Assembly: GCA_027943335.1 (NCBI GenBank)
Contig: BSBK01002080.1
Span: forward strand, 1,554,001-1,618,000
Length of the DNA stretch: 64,000 nt
Reading direction: 5' to 3'
From: Chamaecyparis obtusa
Lineage: Eukaryota; Streptophyta; Pinopsida; Cupressales; Cupressaceae
Shown: positions 25,244-37,780 of the stretch, one piece after another
Layout of the letters: every line of letters starts with the position of its first letter
Position numbering within the stretch: position 1 is the stretch's first letter
Program-made: the position numbers and the translations under genes
The notes under the pieces: generated by a model
What the model was told of the DNA's origin: nothing
What the model saw: the letters and a program-made list of their open reading frames with translations, nothing else
The model's database searches: none

Positions 25244-25832
25244 ATGTAATCCAACACTTTATATAACCACCAATCCTCCTTTTAATGGCCTCATAAAGGA
25301 CACATGACACTTTGTCACAACTTTGGGACCTAACCTTTTCTTACATCATCAAACCCTACACAAATGAGACTTCCTTGTTGCTTCTAGCTCTATGGGTCCA
25401 AGCATAACACATGACAACACCTTACTCAATTGCAAGCTTCTCCTAATGACATCACTTCTCCTTGCATTGGTGCAATTTAAGTGACACATGAAAACTTCTC
25501 ACCACTTCACAAGTTAACCTACTTGTGTTATTATCAATTCACAAAGATGCAACTCAACACCTTTTGTGATTATTGATGGTTAGATTGCAAGCTCGTATGT
25601 CAAAGTAATAATTATCCCTGATAGTTGTGAACTTGTGCCTAACACTTTGTGGTAGCCTTTACATGCCCATCATAATTTCTCAACCTCTAATAGTCTATCT
25701 TGATAGTTGCAAGCTTGAGATTTAGCATTTCATATGACCGGTTGTGGTTAATCACAAGACCATGACTTACCTTTGTTGCTTGATTTGAAGGTTGTGAACC
25801 TATGCCCAAACAATTAAAGATACTATTTATAA
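25244..25832. other. Unassigned spacer
   Basis: About 590 bp between the truncated Sirevirus-like fragment and the gypsy LTR. Words like CACTTGTG and GTTGTGAACTTGTG recur, but no gene, LTR or inverted repeat could be made out. Confidence 0.3.
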
Positions 25833-26795
25833 TGAAGTCAAGGTGGGTGGATCCAATTGAGGACTGACTAACCTTGCAGCCAAACTAATATGCAGCGGAA
25901 ATATACAATAAGAATAACACATCTGTAATGAAATAGAAATCTTTATTCATCAAAATACCAACTACATGCAATGTGTCAGGCTGTAAGGCCTTCCTAGTTA
26001 TGACCAATTACAATGCAAGTAATAGTCTACAAGATCTCATAGGATACAAATCTTTTCCTAACATCAGTATCCAGCTAGTCCAAGTCTGCAACAGGCAGCA
26101 CACCGGTAGGCACCCAGGAAAGATCTAAACTTGTACTCAAACTTCCAAGCAATCTTCCTGCTCCTAAGCTCACAGGATCCTCACCTTCCAACCAAGAATT
26201 TGATGCCTAAACAAATACCCAAGCATCCTATAAATACTGATTCCCAGCCACAAGTTGGCTGATGAAACAATAAATTTCTATAAACAAATATTAAATGCTA
26301 AAACATCAGTCAGCTCTCACATAGCCTTACAAAATAAATAAATTCTCAAAGATGGCCCCAAACGGTTATCATATGCACATAGAAGAATGAAACACACCAT
26401 ATCTAGGTCCCCACACATCCAACAATCAATCCATAACTCAAGGAGCATGACCCAAATTAAATACACCGGTCGGCCAAGTTGATTTATCCAAACAATCTAG
26501 TCGGTAAGTAAGAACACTGAGCAACAGAAGAAATAACTGAGCACCAGTCAACTGACCAAGCTAGGCATGATCAAGCAACATAGTTATCATTGAGCACTAG
26601 TGAACTGACACCTTCAGTCACCGAGCATCCTTTAGAGACCGAGCACCCTGGTAACCACATAAACCAAGCAACTAGTCTCCCAAACCGAGCAAGAACTCCA
26701 CCAAACCAAGATCAAAACTAACAATCTACCTTCAAAGATAAACATATTTTTGGTTGATACAAGATTTCCAAGAATCCTAGGATGCTCCTGCATCA
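25833..26795 (-). repeat. 3' LTR of the gag-only gypsy element
   Basis: TG at 25833 and CA at 26794-26795 on plus. It holds a cluster of eight diverged copies of ACYGAGCA or ACCAAGCA between about 26515 and 26695. The minus-strand sequence before it (GACCTGGGGTGTC, 26796-26808) takes the place of the PPT. Confidence 0.9.
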
Positions 26796-26831
26796 GACAC
26801 CCCAGGTCAAAAGGATTTTCTCATAAGGAAA

Positions 26832-28740
26832 TCAGGAACACCTCAAGGGAATCAAAATAGGTATGTCGAATCTATTCTTCACCCACCTTTCTTCTTGTCC
26901 TTCATCCCAAGTAGTCTTCAATTCATTCACTGTCTCAGGCAGAAAGTCCTCATGTCTTCCACTTTGCTTATCCCTTCGATCGGTAACTATTAGCAACCAA
27001 TTATTTTTACTACCGACCACATCAATGCCTCGGTAAGGTTCATCCTCTCTAGACTTCTCAACCAACTCAGTATCATCTGCATCCCTCTAGGTCATAAATG
27101 TAACCATCTACTGAACCATCTCTGCCAACAAAACCATATGTTTCTTAATCTCAAAAAACTCTTCAGAGATATCATTCTCCTTCTCCTTCAAACTAAACTT
27201 AACAGGAATAGGTTCATCAACCTTCTACTCTTGAGGTTTGTCATAAGGACAACACTTGATTACTCCACATCCCTTAACCCTTGTCTCTTGTAAAGGTATC
27301 AGCTTATGCCAAGCTCCTTCATACCTAACCACATAGGTATTAGCATGACCATCAAACAAAACATTTATGTCAAACTACTAGGGTCTACCGAGCAACAGAT
27401 GACAAGCATCCATAGGCAACACATCACATAATATCTCATCATGGTAAGATCCAATCTGAAACTTAACCAAGCATTGTTCTTCAACTCTAACCTTAGAAAC
27501 ATCTTATATCCAACTAATCTGATAAGGATTAGGATGCTTCATTATTTCCAAATTCAACTTACTAACCATTTCATCTAAAACAAAGTTCTTAGAACTGCCA
27601 CCATCAACTAAGACATTACATACCTTAGACATTACATACCTTATCCTTGCACTTACATCTGGTTCTAAACAAATTCCTTCTTTGAACCGGTTCATGAACA
27701 CATGCAGCTAATCTCCTAGTGATAAGTGTCTCACCCTTCTATGGAACATTCTCAATGTCTTCTTTAGTGGCTAATGCAACTCTTTTCTTAGGACACTGCC
27801 AACTTCTATGACCAACTTCACCACAGTTATAGCAACTGCCGATGAACTCATTCTTCCACCTTCCTCTCTATCTAGCATTCTTAGTAACTTGACCACCACC
27901 AAATCCTACCTCAGGCTTAGGATTTTCTATCACACTACTCTCAGCAACAGGCTCACCAATCTTACCACCTCAATTCCTACTATTCTTCTTTCCTTCATAC
28001 TTCCTATTCAACTTCTCTTCAATCTTTAATGCCATCTAATAAGCATCACTGATTATTGTCATCCGCATAGTAAGTAATTCTTCCTGAATACTAGGTCTCA
28101 AACCATAAACATACCTAGCAACCTTTTATTTATTAGCTTCAGAATGACCAGTCCTAATCAGGATTCTATAAAACTCCTCAGTATACTCCTATACCGATTT
28201 GTTAGTCTACTTCAAAGCTTGCATCTTCTTAAACATGTCCAATTCATAATCCACCAAAATGAATTGCTTCTTCAACTTGTCCACCATTCGGTTCCACTTA
28301 ATGATCTTCTCTTTTCCTCTTCTACATCTTTCCAACTGAACTTCTCTCCACCAAATATTTGCATGACCTTTCAACTTGGTATTTGCAAATCTAACCCTAT
28401 CAAGATCTTTTATTTCTTCATACTCAAAGTATTCATCAATCTCATTGATCTAATCAATCAATTATTCAGGCCTAAGGCTTCCAGAAAATGTAGAAACTTC
28501 AATCTTAGGTCTCTTCCCAATCTTAGACATAGCTTTCAGAATTCGATTCTCCTCAGAATCTCTAGCTTCTTCTACAACTTCTTCAAAATGATCTTCAAAT
28601 TCATCATCACTATCCTCTTTCAAGGTAGGATTCTTCTTTCTCAATTCCTCTTGTAGGTCTTGCACTTGTTTCTGCAAAGCCCTAAAATCATCAAGACAAA
28701 ATTCTCCAGTAGTTTCTTCTTCTTTAGAGATCTCATGATT
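26832..28740 (-). pseudogene. Gypsy gag-protease polyprotein relic
   Basis: The minus strand starts with an acidic helical segment (LQEELRKKNPTLKEDSDDEF, about 28650). A retrotransposon gag core follows (EIDEYFEYEEIKDLDRVRFA, about 28445-28390; HANIWWREVQLE). Next come the knuckle CYNCGEVGHRSWQCP (about 27835-27790) and the retropepsin motifs VDGGSSKNFV (about 27605) and DACHLLLGRP (about 27400). The last frame ends near 26832 with TWDEGQEERWVKNRFDI. Several stops interrupt gag. A 16 bp tandem duplication just before the protease site shifts the frame. Pol beyond protease is missing, so even the intact parent could not move alone. Confidence 0.85.
27611..27642. repeat. 16 bp tandem duplication breaking the protease frame
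   Basis: AGACATTACATACCTT occurs twice back to back (27611-27626 and 27627-27642). Because 16 is not a multiple of three it shifts the gag-protease frame a few codons before the active-site Asp; counting only one unit puts both sides in the same frame. Confidence 0.85.
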
Positions 28741-28833
28741 TCTCCTCTAAGGTATCTTCAAATCAAGATCTAGATACACAAGATCCACTCGGCTCCAACA
28801 GGAACATACTTTGCTCAAACAGGAACAAACCTC

Positions 28834-28845
28834 GCTCTGATACCA
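28834..28845 (-). other. Primer binding site (initiator Met tRNA type)
   Basis: Minus-strand TGGTATCAGAGC, five bases after the end of the 5' LTR (..GATTGCA), marks the start of the internal region. Confidence 0.85.
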
Positions 28846-28850
28846 CTTAA

Positions 28851-29813
28851 TGCAATCAAGGTGGGTGGATCCAATTGAGGACTGACTGACCTTGCAGCCA
28901 AACCAATATACAGTGGAAATACATAATAAGAATAATAGATCTGCAATGAAACAGAAGTCTTTATTCATCAAAATACCAACTACATGCAATGTGCTAGGCT
29001 GTAAGGCCTTCCCAGTTACGAGCAATTACAATACAAGTAACAGTCTACAAGATCTCATAGGATCCAAATCTTTAACTAACATCAGTATCCAGCTAGTCCA
29101 AGTCTGTAACAGGTAGCACACCGTTAGGCACCCAGGAAAGATCTAAACTTGTACTCAAACTTCCAAGCAATCTTCCTGCTCCTAAGCTTGCAAGCTCCTC
29201 ACCTTCCAACCAAGAATCTGATGCCTAAACAACTACCCAATCATCCTATAAATATTGATTCCCAGCCACAAGTCAGTTGATGAAATAATAAATCTCTATA
29301 AACAAATATTAAATGCTAAAACATCAGTCGGCTCTCACATAGCCTTACAAAATAAATAAATTCTCAAAGATGGCCCCAAATGGTCATTAGATCCACATAG
29401 AAGAATGAAAAATGCCAGATCCAAGTCCCCATACATCCAATGGTCAATCCATAACTTGAGGAGCGCGACCCAAATTAAATACACCAATTAGCCAAGCCAA
29501 TTTATCCGAACAATCTAGTCAATAAGTAAGAACACCGAGCAATAGAAGAAATAATCGAGCACCAGTCAACCAACCAAGCCAGGCATGACCGAGCAACGTA
29601 GTTATCAGCGAGCACTAGTGAATTGACACCTTCAGTCACTAAGCATTCTTTAGAGACCGAGCACCCTGGTAACCACATAAACTGAGAAACCAGTCTCCCA
29701 AACTGAGCAAGAACTCCACCAAACCAAGATCAAAACTAAAAATCTACCTTAAAAGACAAACATATTTTTGGTTGATACAGGATTGCCAAGAATCCTAGGA
29801 TGCTCCTACATCA
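28851..29813 (-). repeat. 5' LTR of the gag-only gypsy element
   Basis: It has the same length (963 bp) as the 3' LTR and runs TGCAATCAAGG...CCTACATCA on plus. The ACCGAGCA-type cluster lies at about 29535-29715. Confidence 0.9.
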
Positions 29814-30244
29814 ATTTAACACATGCAAATATGTTATGACTTAAAAGTGGACCATCATTAGGATGTTAAATTTATTTAAACATAAGGCTCAAAATATTTT
29901 ATGAATGACTTAGGGAAAAAAAATTGATTAAAGAAAAAGAAGGTTTTGAAGGGACCCAAAACCCTTTAAAAAGAGGTCACAAAAGATATTCCATTAAGGC
30001 CCACAAAATGAAATGAAACAAGACCATGAAAAGGCTTTTACTAGTAGGATCCCTCAACATGAAACCAACACTACATATAAAACCAACATACAACCAACAT
30101 CAAAAGAAAAGGCTAGAGAGATCTCTAGCCCAACCACTCATGACCAAAAGATAATTAAGATTTTCCTTTTTCCCTCCTTGAGTGGGAACAGAGGGTCATG
30201 TCAAAAGAGGGCAAAGATGTCTTGAATTATTTTTTATCGTTTAC
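29814..30244. other. Unassigned spacer
   Basis: About 430 bp between the gypsy LTR and the L1 relic. A 70-codon plus-strand frame (30013-30225) has no recognisable feature. It may include the 3' end of the L1 copy, but no poly(A) or duplication was found. Confidence 0.3.
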
Positions 30245-31432
30245 CGTAATCCACCCCTCTTCCACCTTAGCAACTACATCCTACCAAGCTAATGAATCTA
30301 GTGTTGGAATTCCACCACCTTGGGGGGAGAACCAACAACCCCCTCAAAAGATCCAAAGATAGTGCCAACAACATCCTAAATGACAGAGCTGATAATAGCT
30401 ACTGGGACAATACCAGTAATAGCCACAGGGAATATACTAGAAATTCTCATAGTTGGTAGATCACAACCACCAGCCAACGCCCTATCATAGTCAACAAAGA
30501 AGGTGACACCAACTACCCCATAAACAACTTCATGAGAATATACTCCAGCTTGAGAAGAAGCCACAAGACACTAAGTGCTTCCCTCAACAACCCTCCCAGC
30601 AGATCAGGTGTTAGGAGAAGCCAAAGGACTTGGAGAGTCAATCCCAACCACCTGAGAGAAACTCCTTTGAGTTTCAGATTTCTTCTCCACCATATAATTC
30701 TCAACCATGGCACCATTCCACCACAAAGAAGACATCTTCTTCTTTTTTGAACCACATTGGGAAACAACATGACTAGTATTAAAGAATCTTCTACACCTGA
30801 ATGGTAACCCTTCATAGTCCAGCACTGAACCTAGGATCCCTTCGATGACTAGAGTAATATTTCAGTAGGAAACCCCTTAGACACATCCAAATCTACTAGG
30901 ATATGAGAAAATATAGAATGATATATGTCAGGAGATCATTATCCACCCTAAGTAAATCCCCAAGAGCATCTCCCAATTGCTCCAAAAGAAAAACTACCCA
31001 AAGATATAGGGGAGATAAGGAATTCAAACCCATGTTGGTATTTTGTTAAACATTTTGGTAGATGGATTGAAATCAACATGCCATGGTTTAATCATAAGCA
31101 TAAATTTATTCTCCCAACTGAAGAAATGACTACACATAATCTTGTTTCTATCTTCAACAATATCAAACTTGGCTATGAAAAAACCCCTTGCCAAAGGTAA
31201 GATATGTACCATACCAGAGAGAAGAGGTTCCTAGTGTTGAGATATCTAAACATGCACTCGAGGAAGACTAGGTCAGAAGCCTCTAAAATGACAAATCACA
31301 ACATAGGAAGAGAGAACATAAATATTGTAGTCTATTTCATCCTCAGATTTTGATTCCAGATCAATGACAATACCCTTCACAACTGGTATAACTCCAGAAT
31401 CAAAAGAGCACCTCTTTTTCCTAAGTAGAGCC
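30245..31432 (-). pseudogene. L1 ORF1 relic (DUF4283 and zinc knuckle), cut by the LTR array
   Basis: On the minus strand from 31432 downward there is a DUF4283 region: GFFIAKFDIVEDRNKI, FMLMIKPWHVDFNPSTKMF and NKIPTWV. It is followed by VDLDVSKGF, then YEGLPFRCRRFFNTSHVVSQC (about 30818-30757), in which the knuckle has lost one Cys. A basic/serine-rich tail follows. In-frame stops near 31225-31270 sit where the family has Trp (TGG to TAG or TGA). The N-terminal part stops at 31432 where LTR A starts. The rest of ORF1 should lie beyond the far end of the array, outside this window. No ORF2 is seen on the 3' side. Confidence 0.82.
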
Positions 31433-32232
31433 TGTTGGTATCCTTTTTTGTACTACTTGCAAATTTATAATATGATTGACAAACTAATGTCACTGACACT
31501 CTAAAACCACTCCAAATTTGACAAGAAAAAAGGTTCAATTAACAAGGACCAAGAGAATGATCCTCCTACACTTCGAGCCTTAATGCTTAGGTGGGTATAC
31601 TTGTGGATTCACTTCTTGAAAGGAATCAGAAAACCTATTTGCATTTACTCAACACAAATACTATTCATTAATGTCCTTTACATACAGACTAAAAGATTTT
31701 ATCATTTATAAATTTATTTGTTGATGAAGAAAATGCTTATTAAAAAAAAACCATTATCTTATTCTAGGGCATAGAGTCATATACAACATACATCCACATG
31801 AAATTTAACTCAAAAACACCCAGAACCCAGAACAACTGCTTTGAAAATTGTTTCTCTCACTCCCACTTTTAGACATCAAATTCTCATAAAGACTATAAAT
31901 TCTCTGAAACTATCTTTAAGGATTTAATCCCTCCCTTGGAAGGAACTCAAAGACAACTCCACAATCTACTTTGTAAACCATACATTAATTCTTCTTTGAA
32001 ACATTAAAATATAAGAAATCAAGTCTACAACAAGAAGACATATACAAATCTGAGATGGGATTCCAATGTTTTCTCATTAATAATCTTCAATATATATACA
32101 TTAATAATGGAAAAATGCCAGAAAAGAATCTGGATAAAACTCTCTCTATTTAGTTTTGAATTTCACCTTCCTTGTAACAATGGAGAAGAATAGAGATATA
32201 GGAAAAATGAAAACCAGATCAACCACTGACAG

Positions 32233-33535
32233 TGTTGGAGATTTTCCAGCAAGCCAGTGCTGACTATATGTTTGTCATTGATGACAACATATGGTAAGTA
32301 GCATGTGTGGAAGAATTATGCAATAAGCTTTGAGTATATTTAGCATGGACATGTTATCAGCATGATATCATGGATGCAGAGGTTAATTGTTAGTACAGAC
32401 CATTATGTAGCAGCTTGTGTCAGCAGTGTTCCTGACAGAGTTACATGTAGTGTTTTGTGAGTGATTTTTCATACAGTTATCATGGAGCCTTGTGCTTTTG
32501 GATATGTGATGGAGACATGTTATTGTTTCTCCATTCATGGACGTAGAGTCTTATGTGTAGTAGAAGTGAAGATATGCAGTCGCCATTCACCAATTGTAGT
32601 TTTTTGTGTTTATGTTGAAGAGTCGAAAGAGATTATATCAGTACAGGAGTTGCGCCTATCATTTTGATATGCATTCTTGGATTAGTAATTGGAGAAGAGT
32701 TAAGAATTTTTGGTTAAGAGTGCATGATGTAATTCAGCTTGAGGAGAAAGTATCAGTAAATTTGGTAGAGATGACAGTGTGTAGCATGCGTCTACACTTA
32801 TTGATTTGGACAGGTCCCAATTTGTGTTGTGTGCTTAGTAGAGCTAACAAAGATGTTATTGAAGAGTGTTATTATTTCTCTAATATGATTTCAAGGTGGT
32901 TCTAACAGGTCAACTTGATTATATCATTTAGAGGAAAGATACTTATATCCAGTCATTTGTGATCGCTAGAAGTAGGACATGGAGATGAAAGATAAGAGCA
33001 GAGCAGAGAGTGTGAAGTATTGTTTCATCAAGAAGAGGTCTATGTGATAGAGAAGATAGAGTGTGCTATTCATTGGAACTGATCAAGATAGCAGGTCTAC
33101 CTTACAGTTCACCAAGATCCAAATATAGTGTGTATCTATTATTCAGAAGGTTGTAGCCTTCACCCCTTTGAGCAATGAGGTATCGAACAGTGCATCCTCA
33201 CCCCTAATAGGGTCAATCATAAAAGACTCCTTACAGGGTCTGACCTTTGACCAGGTCACTATACTTATTACATTGTAAAGATCAACTCCTAAAAGGGTTG
33301 TATCTTATAACAAGGATCATTATACACTAGTGCAGTTTATTAGTAGGTGTCAATTCCCACCGGGGTTTTTACCTATTTGGATTTCCCCATAACCAAAATA
33401 TTGGTGTTGTGTTCAAGAGTTCTTTCATTATGTTTATGCTTAAAGTTTAAGTATACTTAATTGGATAAAGAATTGAAACTTTTAGATAACTAATTCACCC
33501 CTCCTCTCAGTTATCTCTTAGGACTATTCCTAACA
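32233..33535 (+). repeat. 5' LTR of the Copia element (1303 bp)
   Basis: TGTTGGAGATTT ... GGACTATTCCTAACA. It carries CTCCTAAAAGGGTT near 33286 and the CCCACCGGGGTTTTTACC block near 33356, as in the other Copia LTRs. Confidence 0.93.
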
Positions 33536-33537
33536 AT

Positions 33538-33551
33538 TGGTATCAGAGCCA
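33538..33551 (+). other. Primer binding site of the Copia element
   Basis: TTGGTATCAGAGCC begins two bases after the LTR end; it is the initiator Met tRNA type PBS. Confidence 0.92.
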
Positions 33552-33592
33552 AGTGCCTCAGAGAAAAATTTTAACACCTTGAGGTTGATCAG

Positions 33593-36500
33593 ATGGAAAT
33601 CTTTAGAAAAGATAGTCCTAAGTTTGATGAAGAGAACTATCCTGATTGGAAGAACAAGATGGTGACACATTTGCAGTGCATTGCCTTTGAAGTTTTTGAA
33701 GTGGCTATCAAAGAAGTTAAGATCCCCTCTCTAGAAGATCTTGAAAAGGAAGATGCTACTAGCATGAAAAAGGATTTGTTCCATCAGAATGCAATAGCCA
33801 AAGAAGCCCTTATCAGTGCCTTATCTGATAGTGAGTTTTTAGAGATAAATAAAGTAGACACAAATTACAAGATATGAAAGTGCCTTGAAGACATGTGTGA
33901 AGGAGATACACAAGAAAAGAATGCACGCAGAAAGACATGGAAGAAAAGATACAATGCATTAGAGATGTTACCTGAAGAAGACATCAGATCTTACAACCAA
34001 AGGATTAATGAAGTAGTTGCTGGAATCGGGAACAATGGTGGAGAGATCTCAGAGGAAGACATTACGGATAAGTTGGTAACTACTCTTACAGAAGAATATG
34101 AAAACAAGATCAACATCCTTGATGAGACCATGTAGCTTACAACAAATTTCAAGAGAGAGACCTTGATCAGCAAAATTTTGGCTTTTGAGATTTCAAGATT
34201 GAAGACAGAGCCTAAAAGTGAAACAACCTTCAAAGCATCAGTCCATGGTAAGAAATCCTTAAACACTTCTAGTAATTTTGATGATGGAGATGAAGATAAA
34301 GAGATAGATGATATTATTGCTATGATTGCTAAGAAAAAAAGAAAAGGAAAAGGAAAGTATGAAGGTCAGTTACCATTCAAATGTTTCTCATGTAATAAGA
34401 TTGGTCACTTTGCATCTAAGTGTCCTACAAGAGTTAAGAAATTCAATACTAACTACAAGTCTAAGTATAAAAAAGAATATTACTATGCTAGTGATGGAGT
34501 TTCTGATGATAATTCAGTTGAAGATGAAATTGGATTCGTTGCTATTATGGAAAAGATGTATGATGAGATGGATCATGAAGATGATAAAAAGGAACAAGAG
34601 CTAGCATTGATTTTACAAGAAGACATAAAGACAGATTGGATTATAGATAGTGGTTGTTCACATCACATGACAAGTGATAAAGATAGATTTGTTCATCTAG
34701 AAAAATACAAAGGTGGCATGGTTAGATTTGGAGATAACACTCCTAAACCTATCATTGGTAGAGGATCTATCACATTGGATGGAAAGAAAAACACTAATGA
34801 TGTTCTTTATGTAGATGGTTTGCAGCTTAACCTTATTAGTGTTGGGCAGTTGCTTGAAAAAGGTTATAGATTGGAGTTCAAAGACAACAAGTACATCATT
34901 AAAAAGGATGGTGTAATGATTGCATTAGGTTCAAAAACTAAAGGTAATGTTTTTTAGCTTAATTTTGAATCAAGTTGTTTTGTTGCTAAAGTAGATGACA
35001 AGTAGCTATGGCATAAAAGACTATGTCATATCAATTTTGTAACATAGTAAAGATAAGCAATGTAAAGGTAGTAAGAGATCTACCTAGCATAGCAAAGCCA
35101 GTTGATATGATTTGCACAGAATGTGTGATGGGAAAGCATATGAGGAATTCATTCAAAAGCAAGCATAATTCAATAGAGAAAAAATTGGATCTGATTCATA
35201 CAGACCTATGTGGACCAACTCAAACAAGATCATACTATGGAGAAAGGTATTTCATTTTGTTAGTTAATGATTATTCTAGAATCATGTGGGTTGCATTCTT
35301 GAAAGATAAGTCAGAAGCATTTGAGAAGTTCAAAATATTCAAAGCTAAGGTTGAGAATGAATCTAGACTAAAGATAAAATGTCTAAAATCGGATAGAGGA
35401 GGAGAATTCACCTCTAACAGATTCTATGAGTACTACAAAGAACATGGCATAAAAAGATAGTTGAGTGCACCTAGAACCCCTTAGCAAAATGGGATTGTAG
35501 AGAGAAGGAATAGGATCATCCTTGATATAGCGTGCACCATCATGATTGAAGAAAAAATTGCACACACCTATTGGAGAGATGCGATCGATACAATAGCCTA
35601 TACCATCAATAGAATATAATTGAGGCCTGGCATAGATAAGACACCTTATGATCTATGGTTTGGTAATGTTCCCATAGTGAAATACTTTGGAATCTTTGGA
35701 AGCAAGTGCTACATCAAGAGGGATGAAGCAATAGGCAAGTTTGATGCCAGAAGTGATGAAGGTATTTTCCTTGGTTACTCTACTAAAAGAAAAACTTATA
35801 GATATTTTCATTTGAGATTAAAGAAGATCATTGAAAGTGCTCATGTTAAGATTGATGAAAATTTTATGGTTCAAGAAAGATATCATGATTATGTAGCTAT
35901 GATTGAAGAAGAACCCAGTCCTTCCACTAGAGAGATAGTTGTTAAAAAAAAATTTGATAGTATTGATGTATAGAAGAACTCAGAAGGCAGATGAGTCAGT
36001 CTCACCTAAAGCTCCAAAGTTTACATCTAGATATCACTCCAAGAATGACATCATTGGTGATCAAAGCGACAAAGTCACAACAAGATAAAAAGAAAAGAGT
36101 TCAACAGGAAATGAAGCAGTATGTTTACTATCTCAGATTGAACCTTTAAGTGTTGAAGATGCATGTAATGATTCAGATTGGCATGATGCTATGAAAGAAG
36201 AACTAGATCAAATTATTAAGAATGATACTTTGGAATTGGTCCCAAGACCTAGTGATAAGAATGTGATTGGAATAAAGTGGATATTCAGAAACAAGATGAA
36301 TGAAGATGGTACAGTAGTAAGGAATAAAGCAAGGTTAGTATGTAAGGGATATGCGCAAAGAGAATGTATTCATTATTCAAACACATTTTCACTTGTGAGC
36401 ATATTAGAATCCATTAATTTGTTTCTAGCTTATGCAACATTCAAAAAATTCAAAGTTTATCAGATGGATGTTAAGTCAGCATTCTTGAATGGAGAGTTAA

Positions 36501-37675
36501 AGGAAGAATTATACATTGAGCAGCCATAAGGATTCATCTTATCAGACAAGCTTAATATGGTATGCAGATTGAAGAAAGCCCTCTATGGACTTAAGCAAGC
36601 CCTTAGAGATTGGTATGAGAGACTTGATGGATATCTAACAAAAATTGGATTAAAAAGGGGAGCAGCAGATAGTAATCTATTCTTAAGAGAAACATCTGAA
36701 GGTTTACTTCTTGTAGCTATATTTGTTGATGACATTATATTTGGGGGTAATAAAAAACTTAGTGCAAAATTCGCTAAGGAAATGAAAAGTGAATTTGAGA
36801 TTAGCATGATTGGACCTATCAAATACTTTTTGGTATTAAATGTGCAGCAGACCGAGAAAGGTATTTTTATTAATCAATCTAAGTATGTGAAAGAGATATT
36901 AAAGAAGTTCAAGATGGATGATTTCAAGCCAGTGGGTACACCTATGATAATAGGATGCAATCTTACAAAAGAAGATGATTCTCCAATAGTAGATACAACA
37001 TTATACAAGTCTATGATTGGTAAACTCATATATCTTACTCAAACTAGACCTGATATTTCTAATGCAGTTGGCATAGTTGGAAGATTTGCAGCAGAGCCTA
37101 AACAAAGTCACCTCATGGTAGTAAAGAGAATATTAAGATATCTGCAGGGCACTATAGATTATGGCCTATGGTATCCTAATTTAGAGAATGTGGAGCTTCA
37201 TGTATATACAGATGCAGATTGGGCAGGATGCATAGATGATAGAAAGAGTACATCGGGAGGAGTTGTATTTCTTGGTGATAGACTAGTCACTTGGACAAGA
37301 AAGAAGTAGAATTGTATTTCTCAGTCAACAGTAGAAGAAAAGTATGTTGCAGTAGCCTTGAATTGTTCTACAATTGTTTGGATCAAATATATGATAAAGG
37401 ATTTTGGAATTTAGATTGATTATCCTATTTTTATTCATTGTAATAACACTAGCACTATCAACATGTCAAAGAATCTTGTGATGCATGCAAAGACAAAGAA
37501 GATAGAGATTAAGTATCACTTCCTAAGAGAGAAAGTAGTAGAAAAAGAAGTTAAGTTGGATTTTGTGAGTACTAAAGATCAGTTAGCAGACATATTCACA
37601 AAACCTTTATCGAAGGATACTTTTAAGTATCTCAAGGAGAAGCTGGGAGTAATTCCCTTCCTTGATTCTGATTAG
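33593..37675 (+). pseudogene. Copia Gag-Pol polyprotein relic
   Basis: The start ATG at 33593 lies 42 bases after the PBS. Domains in order: gag (to about 34370); CCHC knuckle CFSCNKIGHFASKCP (34382-34429); protease with DSG at 34646-34654; pre-integrase LWHKRLCHINF (about 35006); integrase with HTDLCGP, SDRGGEF and NGIVERRN holding D, D and E (about 35100-35600); RT with KARLVCKGYAQ, YQMDVKSAFLNGELKEELY and FVDDIIFGG (36722-36748); RNase H from YTDADWAG (about 37206) to DIFTKPL. At least nine in-frame stops (for example 33875, 34133, 34955, 35003, 35458, 36527, 37307), mostly TAG, and frame changes near 35036 and 35945 inactivate it. Catalytic residues of integrase, RT and protease are still present. 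Confidence 0.95.
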
Positions 37676-37780
37676 AGAAAGTGGAGAAAGCATCAGTCCT
37701 TAGTGACAGATGGATGGTTGACTACTCTACTTTAGGAGTAGTACCGGTACTTAATGTTTTGCACCCTTTGCCATTGATGT

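Larger units (their letters stand above)
25833..29813 (-). mobile_element. TR-GAG-like gypsy retrotransposon (gag and protease only)
   Basis: Two direct repeats of equal length, 963 bp (25833-26795 and 28851-29813), flank 2055 bp. On the minus strand the order is 5' LTR (starting TGATGTAGGAGCATCC), PBS, gag, CCHC knuckle, aspartic protease, a short tail and 3' LTR. RT, RNase H and integrase are absent. Small elements with LTRs and only gag have been described in plants as TR-GAG. The LTRs differ clearly by eye (several percent), so it is older than the LARD copy. No convincing target duplication was found (TATAA left, ATTTA right). Confidence 0.85.

Noticed and set aside
25828..29818. Target duplication of the gag-only gypsy element
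   Set aside because: TATAA and ATTTA do not match convincingly; decay or an end error is possible, so none is claimed.
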